Under the pieces are notes generated by a model that was not told where the DNA came from, did not search any database, and worked only from the letters and a program-made list of their open reading frames with translations. DNA of 6,287 nt from Clostridia bacterium (GTDB lineage Bacteria > Bacillota > Clostridia > Christensenellales > Aristaeellaceae): contig JAFPYA010000109.1 in assembly GCA_017412445.1 (NCBI GenBank), positions 1 through 6,287 of the forward strand, given 5' to 3'. This document shows positions 6,247-6,287 of the stretch, in pieces (positions within the stretch are counted from its first letter, which is position 1; each line of letters opens with the position of its first letter). Both the position numbers and the translations under genes were made by a program.

Positions 6247-6287
6247 TGTTCTGTCTCCTTATATGTTTTGCTTGAATACTTTGCTCA
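6247..6287 (-). other. tyrS upstream fragment with ribosome binding site
   Basis: These 41 bases hold AAGGAG (6255-6260) and otherwise AT-rich leader. No -35/-10 pair with proper spacing can be completed inside the window. No part of a T-box antiterminator or a terminator T-run is visible. The promoter and any riboswitch must lie beyond the edge. Confidence 0.5.

Noticed and set aside
6247..6287. T-box riboswitch upstream of tyrS
   Set aside because: It would be expected in Bacillota, but none of the conserved T-box sequence or terminator is in the 41 bases available, so it cannot be claimed.
1..6287. A novel defence, mobile or biosynthetic system
   Set aside because: Every long frame on the coding strand belongs to a known housekeeping family, non-coding space is under 150 bp in total, and there are no repeats, transposase-like motifs or foreign-looking segments.

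Overview
This 6.3-kb window is ordinary, densely packed bacterial chromosome. All six genes lie on the minus strand, so transcription runs from high to low coordinates. The pcrA-ligA pair, strong GGAGG-type ribosome binding sites and a B. subtilis-style sigma-A promoter point to Bacillota. The GC content looks to be in the mid-50s by eye, and ATA isoleucine and AGG arginine codons are frequent. Together these suggest a moderately GC-rich member of class Clostridia. That placement is inference. No mobile element, CRISPR array, rRNA or tRNA is visible.

Region 1 (about 6287 down to 2663) is a compact translation and housekeeping cluster in the order tyrS, yigZ-family gene, RluA-family pseudouridine synthase, Cof-type HAD phosphatase. 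The junctions are TAATG (1-nt overlap), TAA-A-ATG (1-nt gap), and either an ATGA overlap or a 2-nt gap depending on the HAD start. This is the layout of one translationally coupled operon. Three of the four genes act on, or are linked to, tRNA, rRNA or the ribosome. The promoter of this unit lies outside the window; only 41 bases upstream of tyrS are present.

Region 2 (2569-2662) is the only real intergenic gap, 94 bp. It holds a good sigma-A promoter for pcrA: TTGATA, 17-bp spacer, TATACT, with a TGn extension. The promoter is interleaved with a perfect 9-bp inverted repeat of GC-rich arms. The -35 hexamer sits in the loop and the downstream arm lies in the spacer. This is the least ordinary sequence in the window.

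Region 3 (2568 down to 1) is a DNA replication and repair unit: the complete SF1 helicase pcrA, then, after one nucleotide, the first 119 codons of the NAD+-dependent DNA ligase ligA. The window edge cuts ligA just before its catalytic lysine motif.

I looked for an undescribed system and did not find one. The points worth a second look are regulatory (the promoter-palindrome arrangement, a leader mini-ORF, start-codon choice, lack of a Shine-Dalgarno before yigZ) and compositional (codon choice in tyrS).
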